A stretch of DNA of 64,000 nt from an uncultured Paracoccaceae bacterium (GCA_938092015.1 CALKOT010000045.1:1-64000); one strand, 5' to 3'; counted from the stretch's first letter, positions 15,908 to 24,586 are shown. A program made the numbers and translations. Notes: generated by a model from the sequence alone, not told the origin.

Positions 15908-16945
15908 TTATTCGTTCCAAAAACGTAGTTCCGGCAACCAATCCATCAGCACCTCAGGCGCCACCGCCCGTTTTTCACCGCTGACGATCATTACAATCCG
16001 CGTACTATCCACGCCATCAGGCCATCCATCCAACATCCGCGGCGGGCTTGCGACATGGCCAACAACGTGAAGGACGCGGGGCGTGTCTGGATGATCATCG
16101 ATTTCAACAAGGCCTTTCACGCGAAGCAAATCGCGACCAAAGGTGCGGCGCAATTCCCACATCGCACTGTCCAAATCTTCCGGATGCACCGGGCCAGTCG
16201 CTGAAAAGCAAAACGCCGTCGCGGTCTCACCGTGGGCGTTCACGTCGTGCGCATGTTCATGGGCATGGCTGTGATGATGCTCGCCCGGCTCGGTAAAGCG
16301 AAGCCATGCCTGCACATCCGGCGGCTTACCCGCCGGGTCGAACGCCGCAAGCGAGAACACCTCTGACGCGCCGATCTGATGCGCCTTTCGAATGCACGCA
16401 TTAGGGTTTTGCGCAGCAAGGCGATCTGCGAAGGCGTCAGCATCCCCCGCCTCGTCCAGATCCAGTTTGGTCAGGACAAGCATATCTGCGACGGCGATCT
16501 GGCGTTGCGCTTCCTGAAAGCGGTCCTGAACATCTGCGCCTTGCGCTGCATCGACCAGTGTAACGACGCCATTCAACGTAAACCGGCTGAGCAGTTGATC
16601 GTTTGACATGAAGACCTGGATCACAGGCGCCGGATCGGCAAGACCGGTCGTTTCAATCACCATGCGGCTGAAGGCAGGGCCAATGCCTCGTTCCGCCTCA
16701 TCCAGTAACCGAAGAAGGGTAAAGCGCACATCGCCGGTGACCGTACAGCAGAGACAGCCTGTCGACATCGCAAAGGCGCGTTCTTCCGCCTGCTCAACCA
16801 AAGCGCCATCCAGCCCTGCCTCACCAAATTCATTGACGATGACAGCCGTGTCGCCGAAACCAGCTTCCGCCATGATACTATTGAGGAAGGTCGTTTTACC
16901 GGCGCCAAGAAAGCCCGTGAGAATCGTGACAGGAATCCGGTCCAT
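15908..16945 (-). CDS. COG0523 (CobW/ZigA-like) zinc metallochaperone GTPase
   Basis: A 345-residue P-loop GTPase. G-F-L-G-A-G-K-T-T (Walker A) is at residue 11. V-N-E-F-G-E and the metal-binding C-L-C-C motif (near residues 64-67) follow, then E-T-T-G-L-A-D-P and L-T-K-L-D. A His-rich stretch, E-H-H-H-S-H-A-H-E-H-A-H, lies near residues 229-240. C-L-C-C plus the His-rich loop point to zinc delivery. It is the last gene of an operon with DUF1826 and DUF6525; the ATG overlaps the preceding TAA (TAATG). The Zur-like site upstream of the operon supports a zinc-starvation rather than cobalamin role. The C-terminal CobW domain has the expected length. Confidence 0.9.
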   Translation of the reverse strand: MDRIPVTILTGFLGAGKTTFLNSIMAEAGFGDTAVIVNEFGEAGLDGALVEQAEERAFAMSTGCLCCTVTGDVRFTLLRLLDEAERGIGPAFSRMVIETTGLADPAPVIQVFMSNDQLLSRFTLNGVVTLVDAAQGADVQDRFQEAQRQIAVADMLVLTKLDLDEAGDADAFADRLAAQNPNACIRKAHQIGASEVFSLAAFDPAGKPPDVQAWLRFTEPGEHHHSHAHEHAHDVNAHGETATAFCFSATGPVHPEDLDSAMWELRRTFGRDLLRVKGLVEIDDHPDTPRVLHVVGHVASPPRMLDGWPDGVDSTRIVMIVSGEKRAVAPEVLMDWLPELRFWNE

Positions 16946-17235
16946 TAGCCGATATCGAGCCGGGCGTCAGGATGTTCGGCCCCCCAGATCTTTCGCGCAT
17001 CCTTGGTGATCATACGCCTTTGCATCTGATCCAGTTCGCTTAGCGCGTTGGCAGCGTCACCTGTACGGTCGTAGGCCTTTGCAAAGGCCCGCTGCACCGA
17101 CCTCGGCCGCCATGGCAACATCGCCGATGAAAGCCACTGGCGAAGTTCAGGTGACAGGCGATCATACTCGCCCATTTTGTCTGCGGTGCGACGGCGGCGT
17201 TTCAGTGTCGTTTGTCCTTGATTTGAGCGCTTCAT
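16945..17235 (-). CDS. DUF6525 family small protein
   Basis: A 96-residue basic protein that I recognise as the rhodobacterial DUF6525 type, with W-L-S-S-A-M-L-P-W-R-P-R-S followed by A-K-A-Y-D-R-T-G-D. The N-terminus is rich in Arg and Lys. No catalytic motif is visible and no function is known. It lies between DUF1826 and the COG0523 GTPase, its first codons overlapping the end of DUF1826 and its stop overlapping the GTPase start, so all three are translated together. The context suggests a part in zinc homeostasis. Confidence 0.75.
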   Translation of the reverse strand: MKRSNQGQTTLKRRRRTADKMGEYDRLSPELRQWLSSAMLPWRPRSVQRAFAKAYDRTGDAANALSELDQMQRRMITKDARKIWGAEHPDARLDIG

Positions 17236-17882
17236 GCATCTTCATCCGGCGTGAAGACTGGATCAAGCACCAGAACGAACCGCGTCTCACCCGTACCTTC
17301 TATTGGCGGCGAGCGATGCAACAGGTTGTATTTTGGGCTTGTCGGGTATTTTGAGCCTCTAATAATGACTGGCGCGCCAGTCGGAACCGTGAAGACCTGA
17401 TGTGGCGGGACACCGTGGGCTGCGATGCCATACTGTGTACCAGTTCCTCGATAAGTGCAGACCAGCCGCGCCGTAAGCGCATCGATATGGAATTTCTTGC
17501 ATGCATTGTCCGTCACAACGTCGAGGCGCAGGCGGACATATGAGGCCTTCATCACGCCGCTAAACACATCCGCGAGCGCAGCAATGTCATCAATCAGAAG
17601 ATCCTTCATTGGGTCATTCATCGGACCCGCATCATCGCAAAAAGCAGAAACAGCGTCCCGAACTGTATGGGGCTTTAGGATCAGCCTTGCTTGCGGCAGT
17701 GCTGCTACGTTCAATCCGTCAATCCAGCTTTGAAACGCAGGAAGCGGTTTGCGTTCCCAGATTGCGGCGGCGCACTGTGGCTTGTGGATCGATACCAGTT
17801 CCTCTGGTTCGTCAGCAATGATGACGCTGAGTACCGGTTCACTGAGTTCATCACGCATGATGTTCATTTGGCGAAATTCCAT
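17232..17882 (-). CDS. DUF1826 family protein
   Basis: A 216-residue protein matching my recollection of DUF1826. The signs are an early A-A-I-W-E-R-K-P segment, a central helix with D-I-A-A-L-A-D-V-F, then F-H-I-D-A-L-T-A-R-L-V-C-T-Y-R-G-T-G-T-Q-Y and a C-terminal H-R-S-P-P-I half. The F-H-x-D plus distal H-R-S-P resembles a cupin/2OG-oxygenase-like metal site, but this is speculative. DUF1826 genes are known to sit beside COG0523 GTPases in zinc-responsive clusters, as here. It is the first gene of the operon and has the Zur-like palindrome about 80 bases upstream. Confidence 0.8.
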   Translation of the reverse strand: MEFRQMNIMRDELSEPVLSVIIADEPEELVSIHKPQCAAAIWERKPLPAFQSWIDGLNVAALPQARLILKPHTVRDAVSAFCDDAGPMNDPMKDLLIDDIAALADVFSGVMKASYVRLRLDVVTDNACKKFHIDALTARLVCTYRGTGTQYGIAAHGVPPHQVFTVPTGAPVIIRGSKYPTSPKYNLLHRSPPIEGTGETRFVLVLDPVFTPDEDA

Positions 17883-17958
17883 AGAGTTTGGGTCATGTCG
17901 ATGTAGCGATCTTCCAGCCTGGAACCGGTCGGCATCGCCGATACAGTTATCAACGATA

Positions 17959-17978
17959 TGTTATGTTATAACAATACA
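17959..17978. promoter_or_regulatory. predicted Zur operator
   Basis: The perfect palindrome TGTTATAACA (17964-17973) sits in the wider TATGTTATAACAATA. It closely resembles Zur boxes of proteobacteria, whose centre is GTTATANTATAAC or GTTATAACAT-like. It precedes a DUF1826-DUF6525-COG0523 operon, a typical target of Zur. Repression in zinc-replete cells is inferred. Confidence 0.65.
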
Positions 17979-18210
17979 ATAATTGTAGAAAACTAGACGC
18001 ACATGGGTGCAAAGTTGAAGGTTAGCGTCCTGGCAAAATAATAGGGCCTGGCAGTTGTGAAACTGCAGTTCACACCCTGCCCCGCCGTGGTGAGAAAGTG
18101 TTCACTGATCAGTTACTACCTTGGTGAAATAGCCGCCCATTCAAGAGTAAACCATGAACATTTTGTGGCAAATAAAGTTAAAAATCATACTTTTCAATAG
18201 CTTAGATATA

Positions 18211-18226
18211 CTTTCACATGTGAAAG
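18211..18226. repeat. 16-bp perfect palindrome CTTTCACATGTGAAAG, copy 2
   Basis: This copy is identical to 14038-14053. It lies 31 bases beyond the stop codon of the monooxygenase gene (minus strand) and upstream of the DUF1826 operon. Both copies lie in non-coding DNA at gene 3' ends. Confidence 0.6.
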
Positions 18227-18256
18227 AAATGTCTGGCGATGCTGTTGCGACTAAGA

Positions 18257-20185
18257 TTACCCGAAGCTTCGAACATGGAAGTCATCCATAGTAGGCGCTC
18301 GGCTCATCTCCCAAAAATCAACCAGCCGCCATGGCATGATAGAGATCACCCGACCATTCTTATTCCGGTAATAGGTCGTCAGGCCAGGATGGGCCCAGAT
18401 CAGTTCTCGATGTTCAGCATTCAGGCGGTCCATGTAGTTGTCATGGACCTCTTCGCGCACCTCCATCACCGCGTCCCGATCAATGATCTCAGCAATGCAG
18501 CCAGTAATGTACCTGATTTGACATTCCGAGGTGAAGATCGCGGATCCGCCATGCGCCAACCCTGTACCCGGCCCCTGGCAAATGAAGAAATTCGGGAAGT
18601 TCGGCGCGGTGATGCCGATATAGGCCGTGATCTCTTCATCCGCCCACTGTTCCGCCAAATCGACCCCGCCCCGCCCGATCAAATTCAGTCGGGCGGCGGA
18701 TTGGGTCACATCGAACCCGGTGGCCAGCACCACGACATCCGCCTCATACAGAGCATCGCCTGCAACCACGCCTGACGGCTCAAACCGCTGAACGGCGTCG
18801 ATCACCAGTTCAACATTGTCCCGCCGCAGCATCCGGAACCAGCCATTGTCTAAGAGGATGCGTTTTCCATAAGGCGGGTAATCCGGCATCGCCTTTTCAA
18901 TCAGGTCGGGGCGGCCATCAAGTTCACTCAGGATATGGTTCGCCATCTGCTCCCGGTGGCGGTCATTGATCCGGTTCATTGACCGTTCGGGATAATCCCA
19001 GTCTGGATCACGACGGAGGGTTCGAAGCAGGCCATCGCCATACCGCCACAACATCGTCGCCCGGAACCACTCGCCATAATAGGGCACGTTTTGCAGCAAC
19101 CAGCGCGCCCCTTTCGGCATCGCCTCTTTGAACCGAGGGATGAACCGCGCCCATTGCGGCGTGCGCTGATAGATTGTCAGCGAAGCGACTTCAGCGGCAA
19201 TGGTCGGGCAGATCTGCATTGACGAGGCGCCGGTGCCGATGACGGCGACATGCTTGCCTTTGAGATCGACATCACCCGGCCATTCAGCGGAGTGAAAGCG
19301 GGTGCCACTGAAACTCTCATCCCCGTCGAAGCGTTTGATGCGGGGTTTTGAGAGCGGCCCAATCGCGCTGACCAGCGCCAGCGCCTCAATTTCGTAGTCG
19401 CCATCGGGGCCACGGACGAAACAGCGCCAGCGCCCTGCCTTGTCATCCCATTCCGCGCCGGTCAGTTCATGCTGAAACCGGATGTTGTCGCGCACGCCGA
19501 ACTCGTGACTACGCTCAACCAGATAAGAGAGTAGCTCTGATTGGGGCGAGAAATATCGGCTCCAATCCTGCCTCCGTCCAAAGCTGAACGAATAGGCATG
19601 GTTCGGGGTATCGACGGCACAACCTGGATACCGGTTCTCGAACCACGTCCCACCAACCTCTTCATTCTTTTCCAAAATGATGTAAGGCACGCCCATATCC
19701 ACCAGCCGCTTGCCGATGATCAGCCCGCTTGGCCCAGCGCCAACAATGACCACGGGTGGAGGCGCAGTCTTACATCGCCAATCAACACCCCGATCCTGAA
19801 ACCCCATCTCTTCACGCAGCATGAGGTTGTATTCAGGCGGGATCGCCTCACCCAAACAGGTGGAAATCATGCGCTGCATCAGCGCCTCCCCCGGATCATG
19901 AATCGCTGGGGAGAGGGTTTCTGAGGTCAGCAGGTCCAACGCCGCCGTTTTCAGATGCCGCTGCACCTCATCGCTGAGGCCTGCATCGAGATCTGAAATC
20001 AAGTTGACATCGCGCTGTGGGGCAAAAGGCGCCAATAACCATTTTTCGTCCCCCGTCAGATGATGCATGACCATCAAAAGCACGCGAAGATCGGCTGACT
20101 CTAACGCTTCGGCGGTCTCAATTTTCGGCAATGGTCGCCACGGTTCAGACACGATCACATCCTCAGCCTTCATGCGCTTGATCAT
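18257..20185 (-). CDS. Baeyer-Villiger flavin monooxygenase (HAPMO-like, N-terminal extension)
   Basis: A 642-residue class B flavoprotein monooxygenase expected to insert oxygen next to a ketone, giving an ester or lactone, using NADPH and FAD. The FAD motif G-A-G-P-S-G is at residues 149-154. The type I Baeyer-Villiger fingerprint F-S-G-T-R-F-H-S-A-E-W-P is at 292-303 and the NADPH motif G-T-G-A-S-S at 317-322. The roughly 140-residue N-terminal extension and total length match 4-hydroxyacetophenone monooxygenase better than cyclohexanone monooxygenase. It is divergent from the HAD/VOC/ACAD operon, so a lactone or ester product could enter that pathway. The ketone substrate is unknown. Confidence 0.9.
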   Translation of the reverse strand: MIKRMKAEDVIVSEPWRPLPKIETAEALESADLRVLLMVMHHLTGDEKWLLAPFAPQRDVNLISDLDAGLSDEVQRHLKTAALDLLTSETLSPAIHDPGEALMQRMISTCLGEAIPPEYNLMLREEMGFQDRGVDWRCKTAPPPVVIVGAGPSGLIIGKRLVDMGVPYIILEKNEEVGGTWFENRYPGCAVDTPNHAYSFSFGRRQDWSRYFSPQSELLSYLVERSHEFGVRDNIRFQHELTGAEWDDKAGRWRCFVRGPDGDYEIEALALVSAIGPLSKPRIKRFDGDESFSGTRFHSAEWPGDVDLKGKHVAVIGTGASSMQICPTIAAEVASLTIYQRTPQWARFIPRFKEAMPKGARWLLQNVPYYGEWFRATMLWRYGDGLLRTLRRDPDWDYPERSMNRINDRHREQMANHILSELDGRPDLIEKAMPDYPPYGKRILLDNGWFRMLRRDNVELVIDAVQRFEPSGVVAGDALYEADVVVLATGFDVTQSAARLNLIGRGGVDLAEQWADEEITAYIGITAPNFPNFFICQGPGTGLAHGGSAIFTSECQIRYITGCIAEIIDRDAVMEVREEVHDNYMDRLNAEHRELIWAHPGLTTYYRNKNGRVISIMPWRLVDFWEMSRAPTMDDFHVRSFG

Positions 20186-20236
20186 CAGTTAGGGCTTTAC
20201 CATCTCTTGCGGTCAACATGCAGCGCTACGTCAACC

Positions 20237-20282
20237 TTGACGCGTGCGTAAGGCACAAATAGCTTTGACTGACAAATGTCAG
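20237..20282 (+). promoter_or_regulatory. promoter with palindromic operator CTGAC-AAAT-GTCAG
   Basis: TTGACG (20237-20242), a 17-bp spacer and TAGCTT (20260-20265), then the palindrome CTGACAAATGTCAG at 20269-20282. Spacing and much of the intervening sequence are the same as at 5533-5578, and the central four bases differ only AAAT against AAAC. The promoter reads into the HAD hydrolase operon. The operator is placed to block transcription initiation. Confidence 0.72.
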
Positions 20283-20321
20283 GGGCAAGAATCGCCTGAT
20301 ATTATTGGTATGGAAACGCGA

Positions 20322-20975
20322 ATGGCATTGAAAGCCGTTATCTTTGACTTTGGCGGCGTTTTCACCACTTCGCCAGTCTCTAATTTCGGGGTTTACGAAA
20401 GGGCGCGTGGCCTTCCTGAACGGTTTATCAGTGGTGTGATCCGCTCAAATCTGGACGGAGGTGCTTTTTCGAGGTTTGAGCGGGCTGAGCTGACAGCGGA
20501 AGAATTCGACGAAGCCTTTGCGGCGGAAACCCGCGCCGCAGGTCATGAGGTTCGGGGCGGTGAGCTGGCCAAAATGATGAAGCTGGAATTTCGCCCTCCG
20601 ATGATAGAAGCGCACAAACGTATCTGCGAGGCTGGGCTGAAAACCGGATGCATCACCAACAACATGCCCTCCTCAAGTGTCAAGGACTGGGCCCGCGATG
20701 GGGCCGAGCGGAATTGGGCTGCAGAGATCATGTCCCGTTTTGACCACGTGATCGAAAGTTCGAAGGCTGGCGTCTCAAAACCCGATCCGCGCATATACGA
20801 GATGATGCTAGAAACGCTCGGCATCGCACCTGGCGAGGCGATCTACGTTGATGACCTGGGCGTTAACCTGAAGCCCGCTGTTGCGATGGGGATGGACGTC
20901 GTCAAAGTGCCTTTTGAAGGCTATGAAATAGCGATTGACGAGCTGGCGCAAAAAACGGGGCTTATACTTACATGA
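20322..20975 (+). CDS. HAD-superfamily hydrolase (ACAD10 HAD-domain type)
   Basis: A 217-residue haloacid-dehalogenase-fold hydrolase. Motif I is F-D-F-G-G-V at the N-terminus (the Asp nucleophile; the usual second Asp is replaced by Gly, common in this subgroup). I-T-N-N is motif II, K-P-D-P-R-I-Y is motif III, and V-D-D-L-G-V-N is motif IV. The subgroup resembles the HAD domain at the N-terminus of vertebrate ACAD10 and the region beside epoxide hydrolases. The ATG with GGAA upstream is preferred; an ATG four codons earlier lacks a ribosome site. It is first in an operon that also encodes an ACAD10/11-like dehydrogenase. It may act as a phosphatase on a phosphorylated acyl intermediate; this is inference. 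Confidence 0.85.
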   Translation: MALKAVIFDFGGVFTTSPVSNFGVYERARGLPERFISGVIRSNLDGGAFSRFERAELTAEEFDEAFAAETRAAGHEVRGGELAKMMKLEFRPPMIEAHKRICEAGLKTGCITNNMPSSSVKDWARDGAERNWAAEIMSRFDHVIESSKAGVSKPDPRIYEMMLETLGIAPGEAIYVDDLGVNLKPAVAMGMDVVKVPFEGYEIAIDELAQKTGLILT

Positions 20976-21733
20976 TCCACCTCCGTCAGATCGCCCTTGT
21001 GGCGCGCAATCTTGCGAACGCTCAGGCGGATCTGGAAGCGGTCTTTGGAATAGAACCCTGCCATGTTGATCCTGAAGTGGCTGAGTTTGGGCTGGAAAAT
21101 GTCCTCCTCCCCATCAGGACGAACTTCATCGAAATTGTTGCGCCAACGCAGGATGGCACTGCTGCTGGCAGGTTTATGGACCGGCGCGGCGGTGATGGTG
21201 GCTATATGGTGATCGCGCAGGTCGAAACCCGCGAAGAACAAGCCGAAGTTCAGGCCCGCGCCGCCACAAACAATGTCCGTGTGGCGTGGGAGGCTGATCG
21301 CCCAGGCTGGCGTATCATGCAGCTTCATCCCCGCGACATGGGCGCAAGTTTCTTTGAGGTCGACTGGCATGAAGAATTCAATCCCAAGGGCCATTGGGGG
21401 CCGGCGGGCGGCAAGGGCTGGGAAGACAAAGTCGATACTTCCGTCACCGCCGAAATCACAGGTGCTGAGTTGCAGGCCGAAGACCCCGTCGCCATGGCCG
21501 CCCACTGGGCCGCCGTTGCTGGGGTAGTCCCGGGCGCCGATAATTCGGTTACCCTCGCCAACGCTAAACTACGCTTTGTTGGCGACCTTGACGGGCGCGG
21601 TCCGGGCCTGTCAGCCGTCGATATCCGAGCCACAGACAAACCCCGCCTGATGGAGGGTGCCGCCACGCGGGGCCTTGCGACAGGCCCCGACACTGTCACC
21701 ATTTGCGGGACCAGATTTCATATCGCGGCCTGA
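20972..21733 (+). CDS. VOC-superfamily (glyoxalase-like) protein
   Basis: A 253-residue protein beginning M-I-H-L-R-Q-I-A-L-V-A-R-N-L. This is the first beta-alpha-beta unit of a vicinal-oxygen-chelate fold with a metal-type His at position 3. A second partial module follows (F-F-E-V-D-W-H near residue 130). The ATG overlaps the HAD stop (ATGA). VOC enzymes include lyases, epimerases, dioxygenases and methylmalonyl-CoA epimerase; no decisive active-site set is visible. Membership of the acyl-CoA operon suggests an isomerase or ring-modifying step. Confidence 0.78.
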   Translation: MIHLRQIALVARNLANAQADLEAVFGIEPCHVDPEVAEFGLENVLLPIRTNFIEIVAPTQDGTAAGRFMDRRGGDGGYMVIAQVETREEQAEVQARAATNNVRVAWEADRPGWRIMQLHPRDMGASFFEVDWHEEFNPKGHWGPAGGKGWEDKVDTSVTAEITGAELQAEDPVAMAAHWAAVAGVVPGADNSVTLANAKLRFVGDLDGRGPGLSAVDIRATDKPRLMEGAATRGLATGPDTVTICGTRFHIAA

Positions 21734-21776
21734 GCCGCCAACGACACACTCGAATAGAACACTGAGGAGAGACCTT

Positions 21777-23045
21777 ATGAGAATAGAAGACCCGTCAACC
21801 CCGCTAAACGATCTTCGCATGTCCGAAAAGAACGCCCCTTTGCTAGAGGCGGTCAAGAAGCACATCGTCGACAATTGCGACCCGATCGTCGAAGAATTTG
21901 AACGCCTTGGCGCGAACCGCACCGACCGGTGGTCTTATGCACCCGGTCAGCTGGAATTGTTGGAAGGCGCAAAAGACGCCGCAAAGAAGTCCGGCCTTTG
22001 GAATTTTTTCCTGCCTGACGCTGAAACCGGCGAAGGTCTGTCGAACCTCGATTACGCATTTATCGCGATGGAGCTTGGTAAAAACAAACTGGCTTCCGAA
22101 TCTCTGAACTGCTCCGCCCCTGACACTGGCAACATGGAAGTGCTGGAACGTGTCGGCACGCCCGAGCAGAAAGAACAGTGGCTGAAGCCGCTTTTGAACG
22201 GTGAAATCCGGTCGGCTTATGTGATGACTGAGCCAAACGTGGCATCGTCAGACGCGCGCAACATCTCGACTTCCGCTGTGCGCGATGGCGATGACTACGT
22301 GATCAATGGCGAGAAGTATTACGCTTCTGGCGCTGGTGATCCACGCTGCAAGATCATGATCGTCATGGTCAAGACCGACCCTGAGGCAGAGACATACAAG
22401 CAGCAGTCCCAGATCCTCGTCCCAATGGACACACCTGGCGTCGAAATCCTCGGCCCGATGCATGTCTTTGGCACTGACGACGCGCCACACGGCCACATGC
22501 ACATCCGTTTCACTGACGTTCGCGTGCCTGCAACGAACATCCTGCTCGGCGAAGGTCGCGGGTTCGAAATCTCTCAGCTCCGCCTCGGCCCTGGCCGTAT
22601 CCACCACTGCATGCGCTCTGTCGGCGCGGCGGAAAAGGCGTTGGATCTGTTCATCGGTCGCGCGACGTCGCGTGAAGCGTTTGGCAAGAAGATAATCGAC
22701 CTCGGCAAGAACATGGAAACGGTTGGCCGTCACCGCGCCGATATCGAATCCATGCGCCTGATGACGCTGAAAGCAGCCCGCGCGATGGACGTGCTGGGCA
22801 ACAAGGAAGCGCGCTACTGGATCTCTATGATCAAAGCCTATGTGCCTGAGAAAACCTGCAAGATCATCGACGATACTATTCAAGTGCACGGCGCAACTGG
22901 TGTGTCTCAGTGGACCCCGTTGACCGACATGTACGCACACCAGCGCACCCTGCGTCTGGCGGATGGCCCGGACGAGGTTCATCACGCCGTTGTCGCCCGT
23001 AAAGAGGTCAAAGACTTCCTCGCCTCGAACGAGCGTGGCAAATAA
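21777..23045 (+). CDS. acyl-CoA dehydrogenase, ACAD10/ACAD11-like
   Basis: A 422-residue acyl-CoA dehydrogenase. The middle domain shows M-T-E-P-N-V-A-S-S-D-A-R-N-I. The C-terminal half shows R-E-A-F-G-K-K-I, then V-H-G-A-T-G-V-S and L-R-L-A-D-G-P-D-E-V-H-H. The last segment is the hallmark I know from ACAD10/ACAD11, where it replaces the Y-E-G-T loop; the Asp/Glu there may supply the base. The ATG has GAGGAGAG upstream, and the next gene starts in its stop codon (TAATG). Animal ACAD10 fuses a HAD domain, a kinase-like domain and this dehydrogenase to process 4-hydroxy acids. Here HAD and dehydrogenase are separate genes of one operon, with no kinase-like gene nearby. Confidence 0.88.
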   Translation: MRIEDPSTPLNDLRMSEKNAPLLEAVKKHIVDNCDPIVEEFERLGANRTDRWSYAPGQLELLEGAKDAAKKSGLWNFFLPDAETGEGLSNLDYAFIAMELGKNKLASESLNCSAPDTGNMEVLERVGTPEQKEQWLKPLLNGEIRSAYVMTEPNVASSDARNISTSAVRDGDDYVINGEKYYASGAGDPRCKIMIVMVKTDPEAETYKQQSQILVPMDTPGVEILGPMHVFGTDDAPHGHMHIRFTDVRVPATNILLGEGRGFEISQLRLGPGRIHHCMRSVGAAEKALDLFIGRATSREAFGKKIIDLGKNMETVGRHRADIESMRLMTLKAARAMDVLGNKEARYWISMIKAYVPEKTCKIIDDTIQVHGATGVSQWTPLTDMYAHQRTLRLADGPDEVHHAVVARKEVKDFLASNERGK

Positions 23046-23818
23046 TGGCTGGTCTCTTTGACCTGACGGGCCGCGTCGCGCTCGTGACCGGCGGGACCAA
23101 GGGCATGGGTCTCGCCATGTCCCAGGCACTCGCCGAACATGGCGCGACGGTTCTGGTCTCATCGCGCAGTCAAGAGGCGAGCGATGAGGCGGCGGCCACG
23201 ATCAACGAAGCCATCGGCGCCGACCGCGCCATTGGCTTTGCTTGCCACGCTGGCAAGAAAGAGCAGTTGCAGGCGATCGTCGACAAGGCGACCTCGCTCG
23301 GCGGCGCCGACATCGTCGTCGGCAATGCCGGCGTTAACCCGCATTACGGGCCAATGTCGGACATCAGCGATGAGCAGTTCGACAAGACGATCTCGACCAA
23401 TGTGAAGGCGAACAACTGGCTCACCACTGCAGTCGCGCCCGGCATGATTGAGCGGGGACGTGGCGGGTCGATCATGTTCACATCATCTGTCGCATCTTTC
23501 CACGCCTCGCCTGTTCTGGGCACGTACGCTATCTCCAAGATTGCGGTTCTTAGCCTAATGAGGAACCTCGCGCTTGAACTTGGGCCCCACGGCATTCGCG
23601 TGAACGCGATCTGCCCAGGCCTGATCAAGACCGACTTCGCCAAGGCGTTATGGGATGATCCGGGACGGACCCACCGCGCCATCAGTGAGATTCCCCTTGG
23701 TCGTCTCGGCGAGGCGGAAGATTTGGCAGGCACCTGCATGTACCTCGCCTCTGACGCTTCAAAATATGTCACCGGACAGGCGTTGACCGTCTGCGGCGGC
23801 AGCTTCATGTGGAGATGA
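23045..23818 (+). CDS. short-chain dehydrogenase/reductase
   Basis: A 257-residue NAD(P)-dependent SDR. T-G-G-T-K-G-M-G is the cofactor loop near residue 16. N-A-G-V-N is near 92, the catalytic Ser is in F-T-S-S-V-A, and Y-A-I-S-K gives the Tyr-Lys pair near 159. The C-terminus has the common G-Q-A-L-T-V-C-G-G motif. The start overlaps the preceding stop. Within this operon it probably oxidises a hydroxyacyl-CoA or alicyclic alcohol. Confidence 0.9.
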   Translation: MAGLFDLTGRVALVTGGTKGMGLAMSQALAEHGATVLVSSRSQEASDEAAATINEAIGADRAIGFACHAGKKEQLQAIVDKATSLGGADIVVGNAGVNPHYGPMSDISDEQFDKTISTNVKANNWLTTAVAPGMIERGRGGSIMFTSSVASFHASPVLGTYAISKIAVLSLMRNLALELGPHGIRVNAICPGLIKTDFAKALWDDPGRTHRAISEIPLGRLGEAEDLAGTCMYLASDASKYVTGQALTVCGGSFMWR

Positions 23819-23821
23819 TCG

Positions 23822-24586
23822 ATGGATATCGCTGATAAAATCGTCGTCGTCACTGGGGCCGCATCCGGCATTGGCAAAGCCCTTTGCGAGCGGTTCGCAA
23901 AGGAAGGTGCCAAACTGGTTGTTTGTTCTGACATGAACGAAGAAGGGGCCAAGGCGACCGCTGCTGATGTGGGTGGGGTTGCTGTGACAACTGATGTCTC
24001 AAACGAAGATGAGATCGTCGCGCTGATCAATTTAGTCGAGGACAATCACGGACCTATCGACCTTTTCTGCTCCAACGCGGGGATCGGTTTTTCCGGCGGG
24101 CCAGAAGTCACCAACGAGCAATGGCAAAAGATTTGGGAAGTTAACACGATGTCCCACATCTGGGCCGCACGCCATCTGGTGCCAAAGATGATCGCACGCG
24201 GCGGTGGGTACTTGCTAAACACGGCCTCCGCTGCAGGCCTTCTGAACCAGATCGGCTCCATGTGTTACGGCGTCACGAAACACGCCGCTGTTGGCGCGGC
24301 GGAATGGTTGGCGCTGACCTATGGAGACCAAGGCATTAAGGTCAGCGTCTTTTGCCCCCAGTCCATCCGCACGGAAATGACCCGCGGCGGCGAAAACCAT
24401 GTTGCTGCGCTTGATGGCATGTTTGAACCTGAAGATGCCGCGGCGGCATGTGTCAAAGCGATCAATGAAGAGACTTTTTTGGCCCTAACACACGAACAAG
24501 TCGTCGGTTACATGCAGGCCAAGACTGCAAATTATGATCGCTGGATCGGCGGAATGAGGAAACTGAACCGGCAATTCACAAACTAA
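23822..24586 (+). CDS. short-chain dehydrogenase/reductase
   Basis: A 254-residue SDR beginning three bases after the previous gene. T-G-A-A-S-G-I-G is the cofactor loop near residue 11, N-A-G-I-G is the next motif, the catalytic Ser is in N-T-A-S-A-A, and Y-G-V-T-K gives the Tyr-Lys pair. An acidic Asp after the second strand (V-V-C-S-D-M-N) suggests NAD rather than NADP. It is only distantly similar to the SDR before it, so the two likely act on different intermediates. Confidence 0.9.
   Translation: MDIADKIVVVTGAASGIGKALCERFAKEGAKLVVCSDMNEEGAKATAADVGGVAVTTDVSNEDEIVALINLVEDNHGPIDLFCSNAGIGFSGGPEVTNEQWQKIWEVNTMSHIWAARHLVPKMIARGGGYLLNTASAAGLLNQIGSMCYGVTKHAAVGAAEWLALTYGDQGIKVSVFCPQSIRTEMTRGGENHVAALDGMFEPEDAAAACVKAINEETFLALTHEQVVGYMQAKTANYDRWIGGMRKLNRQFTN

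Larger units (their letters stand above)
17883..18256. other. intergenic region between DUF1826 operon and monooxygenase gene
   Basis: These 374 bases hold the promoter region of the DUF1826 operon (AT-rich, 17940-17990), the Zur-like site and the second copy of CTTTCACATGTGAAAG. I see no gene in it. Confidence 0.5.
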
